53,377 bases of DNA from assembly GCF_002091475.1 (NCBI RefSeq), contig NZ_BCTR01000053.1:1-53377 (forward strand). Direction: 5' to 3'. Source of the DNA: Sphingomonas azotifigens NBRC 15497. Lineage in GTDB: Bacteria > Pseudomonadota > Alphaproteobacteria > Sphingomonadales > Sphingomonadaceae. The stretch's first letter is position 1; the number at the start of each line of letters is the position of its first letter. The notes under the pieces are model-generated. The model did not search any database, was not told the DNA's origin, and saw only the letters and a list, made by a program, of their open reading frames with translations. Made by a program: the position numbers and the translations under genes. This document shows positions 9,301-17,552 of this stretch, piece after piece.

Positions 9301-9838
9301 CCCCGAGGGTGCGCGGGTCAACGCCCAGATCGCCGCGCTGATCGAGGATTGCCGCTACCGCACCTCGGCGCGCGGCAATCGCTATCTGATGGCGACGATC
9401 TCGGACCGCAGCGCGCAGATCCAGACCTCGTGTTTCGAGGAGCTGATCGCCAAGGACATGGAGGAATGCGCCAAGGGCACCGGCTGCGCGATCCTGACGC
9501 TGGAGCTCGACAAACGCCCCGGCGAGGATACCCCGCGGGCGGCGGTCAAGCGCGTGCAGCCGTTCGATACGCTGGCGGGCACGACCCAGCTGGTGATGGA
9601 AATCCGCATCGAGGATCCGGCGGTGCCGGCGCAACTCGCCGAGCTGGTCGGCGAGCTGCGCGGCGGCGGGCGGGGCGAGATCCTGCTCCACGCGCCGATC
9701 GAGGGTGGCGAGGCGACGGTGATGCTCGGCCGCGGCTTCCGGCTGGATACCGAGCTGGCGGCGCGGATCGAGGGCATGCCCGGCGTGACGGCGGCGTCGC
9801 TGGTGCCGGCGAGCATGAAGCTGCAGGCCGCGGCCTGA
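6359..9838 (+). CDS. dnaE: DNA polymerase III alpha subunit
   Basis: This is the replicative polymerase catalytic subunit (1159 residues). The order is a PHP domain (about 1-270), the polymerase core, a helix-hairpin-helix region and an OB fold near 1000. The catalytic acids are visible in PDFDIDF (Asp401 and Asp403) and in VKFDFLGLKT (Asp557). QGGLF at 914-918 fits the internal beta-clamp-binding motif. In the PHP domain the usual first HxH motif reads LRVFS, so both histidines are lost (Arg10, Phe12). I infer that this domain has no exonuclease activity and that proofreading comes from a separate DnaQ. I chose the ATG at 6359 (MAHSGFVPLRVF) because homologues begin there; the frame is open 75 bases further upstream. 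No good ribosome-binding site is visible. Confidence 0.97.
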   Translation: MAHSGFVPLRVFSCYTMLEGAIDPKAIAKHAKSHGFPAIAVADRNGLYAAMSFSDAAKKAGIQPIVGTLLAVKRSNLAEGLNVPIDWLALYAQDQTGYENLCHLVSQAHLDRPIEEDAHVPFAALEGHTDGLLCLTAGAEGALARLYAEGQDKTAEAYATQLEALFPDRLYIEIARRQNDIETRAEDKLIDLAYARNLPLVGTNPACFAEADFYDAHDAMLCIANSTYLETDDRPRSSPEAWLKPAETMKTSFADLPEAIENTLVVAQRCAYAAPKRKPILPSLAGDREGEAAMLRERSWQGLKDRLDFAGITDPAEVEVYNKRLQFELDIIIQMGFPGYFLIVADFIQWAKSNDIPVGPGRGSGAGSAVAWALTITDLDPLKLGLLFERFLNPERVSMPDFDIDFCETRRGEVIRYVQEKYGRDHVAQIITFGTMKARAVIKDVGRVLQMSYGQVDRLAKQIPNHPTDPWTLERTLNGVSEFLAEYNGNEDVKRLVDLSMRMEGLPRHSSTHAAGVVIGDRPLAQLVPLYRDPRSDMPVTQFDMKNVEGAGLVKFDFLGLKTLSVLKKAVVLLAKRGVEVNLDRLDWDDEGVYALLQRGDTVGVFQLESEGMRRTLTAVRPTNFGDIVALVSLYRPGPMDNIPTFGARKAGREPILYPHDLLEPILKETYGIFVYQEQVMQAAQILAGYTLGGADMLRRAMGKKVKAEMDAQRSIFVKGCKEVNDIPAAKANELFDLIDKFAGYGFNKSHAAAYALLAYQTAWLKAHHPHEFFAASMAYDIHQTDKLAVFADDMRRLGIEATSPDINASEADFTVQASGEGLAVRYALGALKGVGERAMELLVEEREKNGRFASLDDFAKRVDPRVLNKRQLETLASAGAFDSIEPNRAGVHAAAETILAVAQRDHATRMSGQGGLFGDAEPAGGGITVPKDAVWSMSDKINAEKDAFGYYFSAHPLDRYEHLFRGQGVRDIASLPDMQIPEGARVNAQIAALIEDCRYRTSARGNRYLMATISDRSAQIQTSCFEELIAKDMEECAKGTGCAILTLELDKRPGEDTPRAAVKRVQPFDTLAGTTQLVMEIRIEDPAVPAQLAELVGELRGGGRGEILLHAPIEGGEATVMLGRGFRLDTELAARIEGMPGVTAASLVPASMKLQAAA

Positions 9839-9869
9839 GGTTGGACTCTCGTAACCTGATCGCCCGCTA

Positions 9870-10013
9870 GCCCCCTCCACCATTCGCTGGCGCGAATGGT
9901 CCCCCTCCCCCGGAGCATAGCTCCGAGGGAGGAAACGCAGTACGGAGCGTCTCCTCCCTCGGCGAAGCCGGGGGAGGGGGACCGCGCCGCGCTAGCGGCG
10001 TGGTGGAGGGGGC
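9870..10013. repeat. 144-bp palindromic intergenic repeat, C/G-rich
   Basis: The ends GCCCCCTCCACCA and TGGTGGAGGGGGC are exact inverted repeats. Just inside them, GGTCCCCCTCCCCC mirrors GGGGGAGGGGGACC. Smaller hairpins are nested within: ACCATTCG/CGAATGGT at 9879-9900, CGGAG/CTCCG at about 9911-9925, and a CCGC-GCTA-GCGG hairpin at about 9987-9998. The whole unit fills the gap between dnaE and the acyl-CoA synthetase gene and could form a cruciform. No coding frame is supported in it. It looks like a dispersed extragenic palindromic element, and could also end transcription of dnaE. Confidence 0.8.
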
Positions 10014-10138
10014 ATCCCGCGCATCGACGAACAGGTATGCTGCGCCCGCGCAGCAACAGGATGTAACGCCTGCCCCTCTCGACTCCCGCGCATGAAGGCG
10101 TATCCTGCCCGCAAAATAGCCACGCAATGGAGAGGCAT

Positions 10139-11731
10139 ATGCTGGGCGGCATGCAGGATTTCGAACTTCGGGTATCCACCTTGCTCGATCACGCGGCGCG
10201 GGAACATGGCCCTCGCGAGATCGTCACGCGCTGGGCGGACGGCAGCGAGACCCGTACGACCTGGTCGGGCATCGCGCATGATGCGCGGCGGATGGCGCAG
10301 GCGCTGGAGCGGCTCGGCATCCGCAAGGGCGACCGGGTCGCGACGCTGGCGATGAACCACAGCCGCCATCTTGTCGCCTGGTACGGCGCGACCGGCATGG
10401 GGGCGCTGATCCACACGATCAACCCGCGGCTGTTCGACGACCAGCTCGCCTTTATCGGCAACCATGCCGAGGACCGGGTGCTGCTCTACGACCGGATGTT
10501 CGCGCCCGTGGTCGAACGCCTCAAGCCGCACTGGACGACGATCGAGCATTATATCTGCTTCGACGATCTCGGCCCCGAGGGCTTCGAGGCGTGGATCGCC
10601 GCCGAGGACGGCGACTATGCTTGGGTGACCGGCAGCGAGCGTGAGCCGATGATGCTCTGCTACACCAGCGGCACCACGGGCAACCCGAAGGGCGTGGTCT
10701 ATACCCACCGCTCCACCGTGCTCCACGCGCTGACCGAGCTGCAGCCGGCCGAGTTCGATCTCTCCACCCAGTCCGTCGCGATGCCGATCGTGCCGATGTT
10801 CCACGCGGTCGGCTGGGGGCTGCCCTGGGCGGCGCCGGCGGTGGGGGCGAAGCTGGTGTTCTCCGCGCTCAACGATCCCAAGATCCTCTGCGAGCTGATG
10901 AACCGCGAGAAGGTGACCCATTCGGCGGGCGTGCCGACCGTGTGGTTCGCGATGTTCCAGCATATCGACGCGACCGGCATCACCCCGCAGCATCTCAAGA
11001 TCGCCACGATCGGCGGCTCGGCGGCGCCGCGTGCGATGATCGAGCGGCTGATGGGCATGGGGATGCGGGTCAATCATGCCTGGGGCATGACCGAGACCAG
11101 CCCGATCGGCACGATGGGCGCGCCCTCGCCCGACTGGGACGAGCTCAGCTTCGAGGCGCAGGTCGACCAGGTCAGCAAGCAGGGGAAAGTGCCGTGGGGA
11201 GTCGAGCTGCGCACGGTGGACGACGAGGGCAATGTTCTGCCGCGCGACGGCCAGACGTCCGGTCGGCTGCAGGTGCGCGGTCCCTGGGTAGTCGCGCAAT
11301 ATTATCGTGAGGAGAAGCCGGCGATCGATGCCGACAACTGGTTCGACACTGGCGATGTCGCAGTGCTCCACCCGGACGGCGTGATGCAGATCACCGATCG
11401 CGCCAAGGACGTGATCAAATCGGGCGGCGAGTGGATCAGCTCGGTCGAGCTGGAGAATTGCGCGGTGGGCTGCGCGGGCGTCGCCGAGGCGGCGGCGATC
11501 GGCGTGCATCATCCGCGCTGGGAGGAGCGGCCGATCCTGCTCGTCGTGCGCAAGCCCGGCAGCGCGGTGGGCGCGGCGGAGATCCTGGCGCATCTCGGCC
11601 AGCACGTCGCGAAATGGTGGCTGCCGGACGAGATCCACTTCGTCGACAGCCTGCCGCACACCGCCACCGGCAAGCTGCTCAAGATGGAAATCCGCAAGCG
11701 CTACAAGGATTATTCGCTGCAGGCGGCGTGA
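10139..11731 (+). CDS. Long-chain fatty-acid--CoA ligase (AMP-dependent synthetase)
   Basis: This ANL-superfamily enzyme (530 residues) activates a carboxylic acid to acyl-AMP and then to acyl-CoA, probably a medium- or long-chain fatty acid. The AMP-binding motif is YTSGTTGNPKG (about 177-187). It also has the WGMTETSP motif, the GWFDTGD-type motif (here NWFDTGD), and the hinge and C-terminal lysine in TATGKLLKMEIRKRY. Homologues begin MLGxMQDF, matching the ATG at 10139. An in-frame ATG at 10127 is also possible: GGAGAGG sits between the two, rather close to the second. No fatty-acid oxidation gene is adjacent, so substrate length is open. It is cytoplasmic or peripherally membrane-bound, with no signal peptide. 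Confidence 0.93.
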   Translation: MLGGMQDFELRVSTLLDHAAREHGPREIVTRWADGSETRTTWSGIAHDARRMAQALERLGIRKGDRVATLAMNHSRHLVAWYGATGMGALIHTINPRLFDDQLAFIGNHAEDRVLLYDRMFAPVVERLKPHWTTIEHYICFDDLGPEGFEAWIAAEDGDYAWVTGSEREPMMLCYTSGTTGNPKGVVYTHRSTVLHALTELQPAEFDLSTQSVAMPIVPMFHAVGWGLPWAAPAVGAKLVFSALNDPKILCELMNREKVTHSAGVPTVWFAMFQHIDATGITPQHLKIATIGGSAAPRAMIERLMGMGMRVNHAWGMTETSPIGTMGAPSPDWDELSFEAQVDQVSKQGKVPWGVELRTVDDEGNVLPRDGQTSGRLQVRGPWVVAQYYREEKPAIDADNWFDTGDVAVLHPDGVMQITDRAKDVIKSGGEWISSVELENCAVGCAGVAEAAAIGVHHPRWEERPILLVVRKPGSAVGAAEILAHLGQHVAKWWLPDEIHFVDSLPHTATGKLLKMEIRKRYKDYSLQAA

Positions 11732-11755
11732 GCGGGGTGCCCGTCACGCCCCCTT

Positions 11756-11852
11756 CGTCATTCCCGCGAAGGCGGGAATCCATTTGCCAGGACGCTTGCG
11801 GAAGGAGCCGCGACATCAGCGCCGCTGGATCCCCGCCTTCACGCGGATGACG
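11756..11852 (+). repeat. 97-bp inverted-repeat element, copy 1
   Basis: The left end CGTCATTCCCGCGAAGG and the mirror of the right end (CGTCATCCGCGTGAAGG) form imperfect 28-bp terminal inverted repeats. The interior (GCCAGGACGC...GGAAGGAGCCGCG...AGCGCC) matches copy 2 in the same orientation. It lies between the acyl-CoA synthetase and M1 aminopeptidase genes. No transposase or coding frame is present, so it is MITE-like or REP-like. Confidence 0.85.
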
Positions 11853-11919
11853 TTGGTGGTTGGGTTACGTGGTCCCGGCGCCCGGTGCGCCCTCCCCGGT
11901 CGAGGAGGGCGTATCATCA

Positions 11920-14532
11920 TTACTTCCCCGCGCGGATCGCCGCGCTCACTTCGCCCGCCCGGGCGTCGCGGGTGCGGGCGCAGGTGCGGATCAGCTCGAT
12001 CGCACGATCGAGCGCGAGGGTGCTGCCCTGGGTGTTCGGCCGCAGCTTCGCGTCGACCGCATCGGCCTGTGCATTCGAGCAGAGCGCGCTGAACATCAGC
12101 GCCGCACGGCCGGAGAACACCCCGCCGCCGCCGCCATTCTTCACATACTCGTCGAAGTGCGCGATCATGAAGTCGGCGGCGACGTCACGCGTGTAGGACG
12201 AGCTCAGCAGGCCGGCCACGGCGGACACGCGCTGCGAATCGTCCAGGCGCGGATCCTTGAAGTCGTTGAGGAACCAGCGCGCGACGTCCGGATTGTTCGA
12301 CGCGGTGATGCCCTCGCCAAGTGCCTGGAACAGATCCGGCTTGCCGGCACTCTTCGCGAGCAGCTGCTCGGCAAAGGGTACCCCGCGCTCGTTCAGCGCG
12401 ATGCCCGCCGCCATGCCGCGGAAGGCGGGCGACAATGCCTTGTCGTCCCCGGCGACGAACGCATCGAACGCCGTCAGCAGCTTGCCGCGCAGGGCGGCGT
12501 CATGGCCGGTGACCGCAATCAGCTTGACCAGATCGCGCCGCAGCTCGCGCTGGTCGGCTTCCTCCTTGGCATAGACACCAGCCGCGGGATCGAAGCCCAG
12601 CTTCGCCAGCATCGGCCCGTACAGGTCGACGAACAGCTTGCGATAGGCGGGCAGCGCCTCGGCGGTGATCAGCCCGTGCTTCTCCAGGTCGCGCAGGCGA
12701 TCGGCATTGTCGAACACGATCTTGGTCGAGGGGTTGCTCGCGGTCGCACGGGCAAGCGCGATGGTCCGCGTTACTGGGCTGCGGCCGGCATAGAAACTCG
12801 CCCAGGTGCTGTCGTCCACCGCCAGCAGCTCGGCCGCCGGCAGGGTGGGGGCGGCGGCGATCAGCGCGTCCCAATCGGCGGGGTCGAGCTCGAAGCGGTA
12901 ATAGCCCCAGCCGCCGGCGTTCGGCACGAGCGCGCCGCTGCCCTTGGCGGAGACGGTCATGCTCGGCTTGTCGAGCAGCGCGCAGCTCTTGGTCTCGCCC
13001 TGGCGCAGGCACAGCGGGATGATCCACTGTTCGGCGGGCAGCGTGGTGCCGAAGAAGCTGTAGCGGGACTGGGTGGCGGTGAGCGTATCGCCCGCGCGGT
13101 GCAGCGTCACCAGCGGCACGCCCTGCTGGTCGACGAAGCTCTTGAGCGAGGCGAGCACGCGCGGATCGTGCGCGGCATCGGCCAGCGATGCAAAGAACTG
13201 GTCGGTGCTGGCATTGCCATAGGCGTGGCGCTGCATGTGCAGCCGCACGCCCGCGCGGAACGTCTCGTCGCCCATATAGGCGGCGATCATCGCGACGACC
13301 TGGCCGCCCTTGCCATAGGTGATCTGGTCGAACGCCGCGTCGATATCGCCGTCGTTCGGGATCGGCTGGTGAATCGGCCGACCGACGGCGAGCGAGTCGA
13401 GATCCATCGCGTCGAAGCCTTCCTCGATCGCGTTGAGCTCGATCTGCAGCCCCGGGCGCCATTCGTTGCCGATGCGATAGCCCATCCAGTTGGCGAAGCT
13501 CTCGTTCAGCCAGATATCGTCCCACCAGGCCGGGGTGACGAGGTCGCCGAACCATTGATGCGCCAGCTCGTGCGCGACGACCATGCCGAATTCCTGCTTG
13601 CGGGCGCTCGACGCCTTCTCGTCGAGGAACAGGATACCGTCGCCATAGATGTCGGCGCCGGCATTCTCCATCGCGCCGGGCATGATAGGCGAGCCGATCT
13701 GGTCGAGCTTGGGGAAGGGGAAGGGCTGGCCGAAATAGTTTTCGAGCAGCGCGACGATCTTGCCCGATTCGTGCAGCGCGAAATCGAGCTGCCCGGCGTT
13801 GGGCTTGGTGCCGATCACGCCGAGCGGCATCGGCTGTGCGCGTTGCGGCGTCGGCGGGATCTGCGTCGCGGCGGTGGCGAACGGGCCGGTGACCAGCGCG
13901 ACCAGATAGGTCGGCAGCGGCTTGGTCGGGGCGAACTGGTGGCGCACCAGCGCGTTCACCTTGCTGGTGCCGCTCTCGGGCGCGTTGCTGGCGGCGGTGA
14001 GACCGGGCTTGGTCGTGATCGAGATGGTGAACGGCGTCTTGTAGCCGGGCTGGTCGAACGACGGGAAGGCAGAGCGCGCGCCGATCGATTCGAACTGGGT
14101 CCAGCTGTACCAGCTATTCTCGACCTTGAGGCGGTAGATGCCCTGCAGACCCTGGGCAAAGGCGGCGTCATAATCGAAGACGAGTGTCACGCGGCCGGCG
14201 GGCAGCGTCTTGCCGAAGTCCAGCTCGGCAAGGCCGGTGGCGTTCTTCTCGGTGAAGCGCGCCTTGACCTTCTTGCTGCCGGCCCGCGCCACGACCTTGG
14301 CGACATGCAGAGCATGGCCATGCATCCAGATGCTGCGCGCCGGCGCCTTGAGATCGACGTCGATCTCGGTGTGGCCCGAGAAGCGGTCCTGATCGGGCAG
14401 GATGGTGAAATCGAGGCGATAGGCGATCGGCGTGGCCGCATCCGGCAGCTTGCCGGTGGGTTGGGCGGGCGTCTGGGCGAGGGCAGCGACGGGGAGCAGC
14501 AAGGCGGAGGAAGCGAAGAGCAGCGAACGCAT
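11920..14532 (-). CDS. M1 family zinc aminopeptidase, secreted
   Basis: This 870-residue metallopeptidase removes N-terminal residues from peptides. A signal peptide (about 1-19, ending ALA-Q) predicts export to the periplasm or beyond, unlike cytoplasmic PepN. The family motifs are complete: GAMEN at 286-290, HELAH at 321-325 with the third zinc ligand Glu344 in WLNESFANW, and an ERAP1_C-like helical C-terminal half. A tyrosine for transition-state binding is expected around 405, in the TYGKGG region. AAGGA precedes the ATG by 6 bases. It is divergent from the SGNH hydrolase gene (138 bases between starts), and both products carry signal peptides, so peptide or ester scavenging outside the cytoplasm is a fair guess. 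Confidence 0.95.
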   Translation of the reverse strand: MRSLLFASSALLLPVAALAQTPAQPTGKLPDAATPIAYRLDFTILPDQDRFSGHTEIDVDLKAPARSIWMHGHALHVAKVVARAGSKKVKARFTEKNATGLAELDFGKTLPAGRVTLVFDYDAAFAQGLQGIYRLKVENSWYSWTQFESIGARSAFPSFDQPGYKTPFTISITTKPGLTAASNAPESGTSKVNALVRHQFAPTKPLPTYLVALVTGPFATAATQIPPTPQRAQPMPLGVIGTKPNAGQLDFALHESGKIVALLENYFGQPFPFPKLDQIGSPIMPGAMENAGADIYGDGILFLDEKASSARKQEFGMVVAHELAHQWFGDLVTPAWWDDIWLNESFANWMGYRIGNEWRPGLQIELNAIEEGFDAMDLDSLAVGRPIHQPIPNDGDIDAAFDQITYGKGGQVVAMIAAYMGDETFRAGVRLHMQRHAYGNASTDQFFASLADAAHDPRVLASLKSFVDQQGVPLVTLHRAGDTLTATQSRYSFFGTTLPAEQWIIPLCLRQGETKSCALLDKPSMTVSAKGSGALVPNAGGWGYYRFELDPADWDALIAAAPTLPAAELLAVDDSTWASFYAGRSPVTRTIALARATASNPSTKIVFDNADRLRDLEKHGLITAEALPAYRKLFVDLYGPMLAKLGFDPAAGVYAKEEADQRELRRDLVKLIAVTGHDAALRGKLLTAFDAFVAGDDKALSPAFRGMAAGIALNERGVPFAEQLLAKSAGKPDLFQALGEGITASNNPDVARWFLNDFKDPRLDDSQRVSAVAGLLSSSYTRDVAADFMIAHFDEYVKNGGGGGVFSGRAALMFSALCSNAQADAVDAKLRPNTQGSTLALDRAIELIRTCARTRDARAGEVSAAIRAGK

Positions 14533-14670
14533 CGAGGTTCCTTATGGGGAGGATGCGGCTGCTTAAGTTGCCTACTGCATTGCTGCAATAGAACACCCGT
14601 TAGTCCGGCACGCTTGCCCTATCGCGGCGCGCTACTATGGTACCGCTATCAGATGGTTAGGAGAGGGTGG

Positions 14671-15894
14671 ATGGCGAAGATGATGCGCTGGATCGCGCTG
14701 GGGCTGCTCACGGCGGCCACGGCGCAGGCGGCGCCGGGGGATCGCTGGACGACCGCCTGGTGGACCTCGCAACTCGCGCTCGACGGACCCAACGCCCTGG
14801 CGCCTGCGGACCTGACCGACGCGACGCTGCGCCAGGTGGTCCGCCTGCAGGGCCCCGCCACGCGGCTGCGGGTGCGCTTGTCCAACCGCTTCGGCACCAG
14901 CCCGCTGACCATCGATGGCGCGACGATCGCGCGTGCGGTGGATGCCGCCAGCCCGCGCATCGATGCGGCGACGCTGCGCCCGCTGCGTTTCGGCGGCGCG
15001 ACGGTGGTGACGATCCCGGTGGGCGCCGATTACTGGAGCGATCCGGTGGACTTCAAGAGCCAGGCCGGGGCCGATCTCGCCATCTCGCTCTACCTCGCCC
15101 AGCCGCCGGCGCAGCAGACCGGCCATCCGGGTTCGCGCGCGACCTCCTATCTCGTCCATGGCAACCACAGCGCCGATCCGGACCTGGCCGGCGCCAAGAC
15201 GGTCGATCACTGGTTCCAGATCGCCGGCATCGAGGCCGTGGCGCCCAAGGCCCGCGCGATCGTGGCGTTCGGCGACTCGATCACCGACGGCTATGGCGTG
15301 AAGCCCAACACCAATGCGCGCTGGACCGACGCGCTCCAGCGCCGGCTACGGGCTGCGCCGGGCATGGCCGAGGTGGCGGTGCTCAACGCCGGGATTGGCG
15401 GCAATCGGCTGCTCAACGATGGGCTTGGACCGAACGCGCTGGCGCGGTTCGACCATGACGTCATCGGCCAGCCGGGCGTGACGCACCTGATCGTGCTGGA
15501 AGGCGTCAACGATCTCGGCACGCTGACCCGCGAGGCGCCGGTGCCGGCAGCGGCGCACACGGCTTTGGTCGCGCGGATGATCGACGCCTATCGCCAGATC
15601 GTCGCGCGCGCCCATGCTCGCGGGATCAAGGCGATCGGCGCGACGATCATGCCCTATGCCGGTTCGGGCTATTACCACCCCGATGCCCAGAACGAGGCCG
15701 ATCGCCAGGCGGTCAACCGCTGGATCCGCACGCCGGGCAATTTCGACGCGGTGATCGATTTCGACGCGGCGATGCGCGATCCGGCCGATCCCAAGCGGCT
15801 GCGCAAGGACTATGACAGCGGCGATGGGCTGCATCCGTCAATCGCCGGCTATGCGGCGATGGCGGGTGCGGTCCCGCTGGCGCTGCTGCGCTAG
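14671..15894 (+). CDS. SGNH/GDSL-family hydrolase, secreted
   Basis: This 407-residue esterase-type enzyme has a signal peptide (about 1-20, ending AQA-AP). An N-terminal domain (about 30-190) looks like the beta-sandwich found in front of many SGNH hydrolases acting on carbohydrate esters. The SGNH blocks follow: GDSIT with Ser203, the block II glycine in GIGGN, the block III GVND, and block V DGLHP with Asp385 and His388. I chose the ATG at 14671 because AGGAG lies 7 bases upstream; the long frame extending far upstream is antisense shadow. The substrate is not evident; a deacetylase or lipase-like role is possible. Its end overlaps the end of the convergent radical SAM gene by 4 bases. Confidence 0.9.
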   Translation: MAKMMRWIALGLLTAATAQAAPGDRWTTAWWTSQLALDGPNALAPADLTDATLRQVVRLQGPATRLRVRLSNRFGTSPLTIDGATIARAVDAASPRIDAATLRPLRFGGATVVTIPVGADYWSDPVDFKSQAGADLAISLYLAQPPAQQTGHPGSRATSYLVHGNHSADPDLAGAKTVDHWFQIAGIEAVAPKARAIVAFGDSITDGYGVKPNTNARWTDALQRRLRAAPGMAEVAVLNAGIGGNRLLNDGLGPNALARFDHDVIGQPGVTHLIVLEGVNDLGTLTREAPVPAAAHTALVARMIDAYRQIVARAHARGIKAIGATIMPYAGSGYYHPDAQNEADRQAVNRWIRTPGNFDAVIDFDAAMRDPADPKRLRKDYDSGDGLHPSIAGYAAMAGAVPLALLR

Positions 15895-16961
15895 AACAGC
15901 TCCCCCTGCGGCCCCGCCGGCGGGCGGAACAGGTCGGTGCGCAGCCGCATCCGCTCGCCGTCCAGCCCATAGCGCTTCACCGCGCGGATGAAGCGGGTGT
16001 GCAGCAGCGCCGCCCACGGCCCTTGGCCGCGCATGCGGGTGAAGAAGCCGGGATCATTGTCCTTGCCGCCGCGGATCGACTGGATCGTCGCCATCACCTT
16101 GCCGGCGCGATCGGGGAAATGCGCGTCGAGCCAGGCGCGGAACAGCGGGGCAACTTCCCAGGGGAGGCGCACCGGCAGGAAGAAGGCGCCGCGCGCGCCC
16201 GCTTCCGCGGCGCGTTCGAGGATATGCTCCATCTCGTGATCGGTGACGTGCGGGATCACCGGCGACATCGAGACGAACACCGGCACGCCTGCATCGCTGA
16301 GCGTGCGGATCGCCGCCAGTCGGCGCTCGGGATGCGGCGCGCGGGGCTCCACCGTCATCGCGATCTTGGGGTCGAGAGAGGTGACCGACAGCATCACCGC
16401 CGCCAGCCCCTGCGCTGCCATGGGAGCGAGCAGGTCGAGGTCTTTCACCACACGGTTCGACTTGGTGGTGATCGTCACCGGGTGGCGGCATTCGGCGAGC
16501 AGTTCGAGGCACCCACGGGTGATCCGCCAGGTCGATTCGATCGGCTGATAGGGATCGGTATTGGTGCCGAACGCGATCGGCTTGCAGACATAGCCGCGCT
16601 TGCCGAGTTCGGCGCGGAGCAGCTCGGGCGCGGTCGGCTTGACGAACAACTTGCTCTCGAAATCCAGGCCGGGGGAGAGGTCGAGATAGGCATGGCTCGG
16701 CCGGGCGAAGCAATAGATGCAGCCATGCTCGCAGCCGCGATAGGGGTTCACCGATTGCTCGAAGCTGATGTCGGGCGACTGGTTGCGGCTGATGATCGTG
16801 CGCGGAGTTTCTACTGTCACCGTGGTGCGGAGCGGCGGCGGGGCACCGTCGATCGCCTCCTGCGCGTCGAGCCAGTCGCCGTCGGCCTCGCTGGCGGGGA
16901 GGTTGAAGCGCGCGCTCGCGTCGTTGAACGTGGCGCCGCGGACGGGGCGACTCTTTGCCAT
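15891..16961 (-). CDS. PA0069-family radical SAM protein
   Basis: This 356-residue protein carries the [4Fe-4S] radical SAM motif CEHGCIYC, with cysteines at 77, 81 and 84, within the phrase NPYRGCEHGC. The phrases FGTNTDPYQPIE and ITTKSNR are typical of the PA0069/SplB-like group. Members resemble DNA photoproduct lyases, but their substrate is not established, so I give only the family. There is no signal peptide; it is cytoplasmic. The gene faces the SGNH hydrolase gene tail to tail. The VOC gene starts 54 bases away on the other strand, so a short divergent promoter region lies between. Confidence 0.92.
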   Translation of the reverse strand: MAKSRPVRGATFNDASARFNLPASEADGDWLDAQEAIDGAPPPLRTTVTVETPRTIISRNQSPDISFEQSVNPYRGCEHGCIYCFARPSHAYLDLSPGLDFESKLFVKPTAPELLRAELGKRGYVCKPIAFGTNTDPYQPIESTWRITRGCLELLAECRHPVTITTKSNRVVKDLDLLAPMAAQGLAAVMLSVTSLDPKIAMTVEPRAPHPERRLAAIRTLSDAGVPVFVSMSPVIPHVTDHEMEHILERAAEAGARGAFFLPVRLPWEVAPLFRAWLDAHFPDRAGKVMATIQSIRGGKDNDPGFFTRMRGQGPWAALLHTRFIRAVKRYGLDGERMRLRTDLFRPPAGPQGELF

Positions 16962-17014
16962 TGCTCAATGCTAGGCCGAGCGATAGAACGAAGCAAGAAC
17001 ATTGAGGAGAATGG

Positions 17015-17353
17015 ATGATGGCGCGGCTGAACTATCTCGAACTGCCTGCGGGTGACGTGGGCGCGCTCAAGGGCTTTTACGGCGCGGTGTTCGACTGGCA
17101 GTTCACCGATTTCGGGCCGAGCTATGCGGCGACGATGAGCGGGGATACCGATGTCGGGATCGACGGCGATGCGCAGGGGCGGACCCAGCTGCTGCCGGTG
17201 ATCGCGGTGGAGGATCTGGAGGCGACTCTGGCGGCGGTGGAAGCGGCGGGGGGTGTCGTGACGGTGCCGATCTTTTCGTTTCCCGGTGGCCGGCGGTTCC
17301 ACTTCCGCGATCAGCAGGGGCATGAGCTGGCGGCGTGGGTGATGGAGGAGTGA
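17015..17353 (+). CDS. VOC-family (glyoxalase/bleomycin-resistance-like) protein
   Basis: This small 112-residue protein forms one vicinal-oxygen-chelate domain. It opens with LNYLELPAGDV..LKGFYGAVFDWQF, the usual first beta-alpha-beta unit, and ends with a second unit in which IFSFPGGRRFHFRDQQGHELAAW supplies the closing strands. GAGGAG lies 5 bases before the first ATG and 8 before a second in-frame ATG at 17018, so the start could be either. Members range from metal-dependent enzymes to simple binding proteins. The first metal-ligand histidine is not obvious here, so a catalytic role cannot be claimed. Confidence 0.88.
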   Translation: MMARLNYLELPAGDVGALKGFYGAVFDWQFTDFGPSYAATMSGDTDVGIDGDAQGRTQLLPVIAVEDLEATLAAVEAAGGVVTVPIFSFPGGRRFHFRDQQGHELAAWVMEE

Positions 17354-17403
17354 CCGCAGTTCCCTCGTTGGAGAGGAAGGGACTTCGCGTATCGCCAATC
17401 CAC

Positions 17404-17501
17404 CGTCATTCCCGCGAAGGCGGGAATCCATTCGCCTGTGCGTTTCGGGGAAGGAACCGCGGGTTTAGCGCCAATGGATCCCCGCCTTCGCGGGGATGAC
17501 G
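17404..17501 (+). repeat. 98-bp inverted-repeat element, copy 2
   Basis: The terminal repeats are CGTCATTCCCGCGAAGG... and its near-perfect mirror ...CCTTCGCGGGGATGACG, with about 26 of 28 positions matching. The interior begins TCGCCTGTGC and contains GGAAGGAACCGCG and AGCGCCAA. It shares orientation and interior sequence with copy 1. It fills most of the gap between the VOC gene and moaB and carries no coding frame. Confidence 0.87.
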
Positions 17502-17552
17502 TGCTATCTGTGGAAGAGCGGTAGCAGCTTGTCCGTACGCGATGAGACGTGC

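Noticed and set aside
6347..9883. A 1178-codon frame on the minus strand
   Set aside because: It is antisense to dnaE across its full length and carries no recognisable motif.
11756..11852. Repeats considered as a CRISPR array
   Set aside because: The copies are inverted repeats tens of kilobases apart, not clustered direct repeats with unique spacers, and no cas gene is present.
11860..15894. A 1344-codon open frame on the plus strand
   Set aside because: Its first two thirds are antisense to the M1 aminopeptidase gene, whose motifs are unmistakable. Only the last 407 codons, the SGNH hydrolase, are real.
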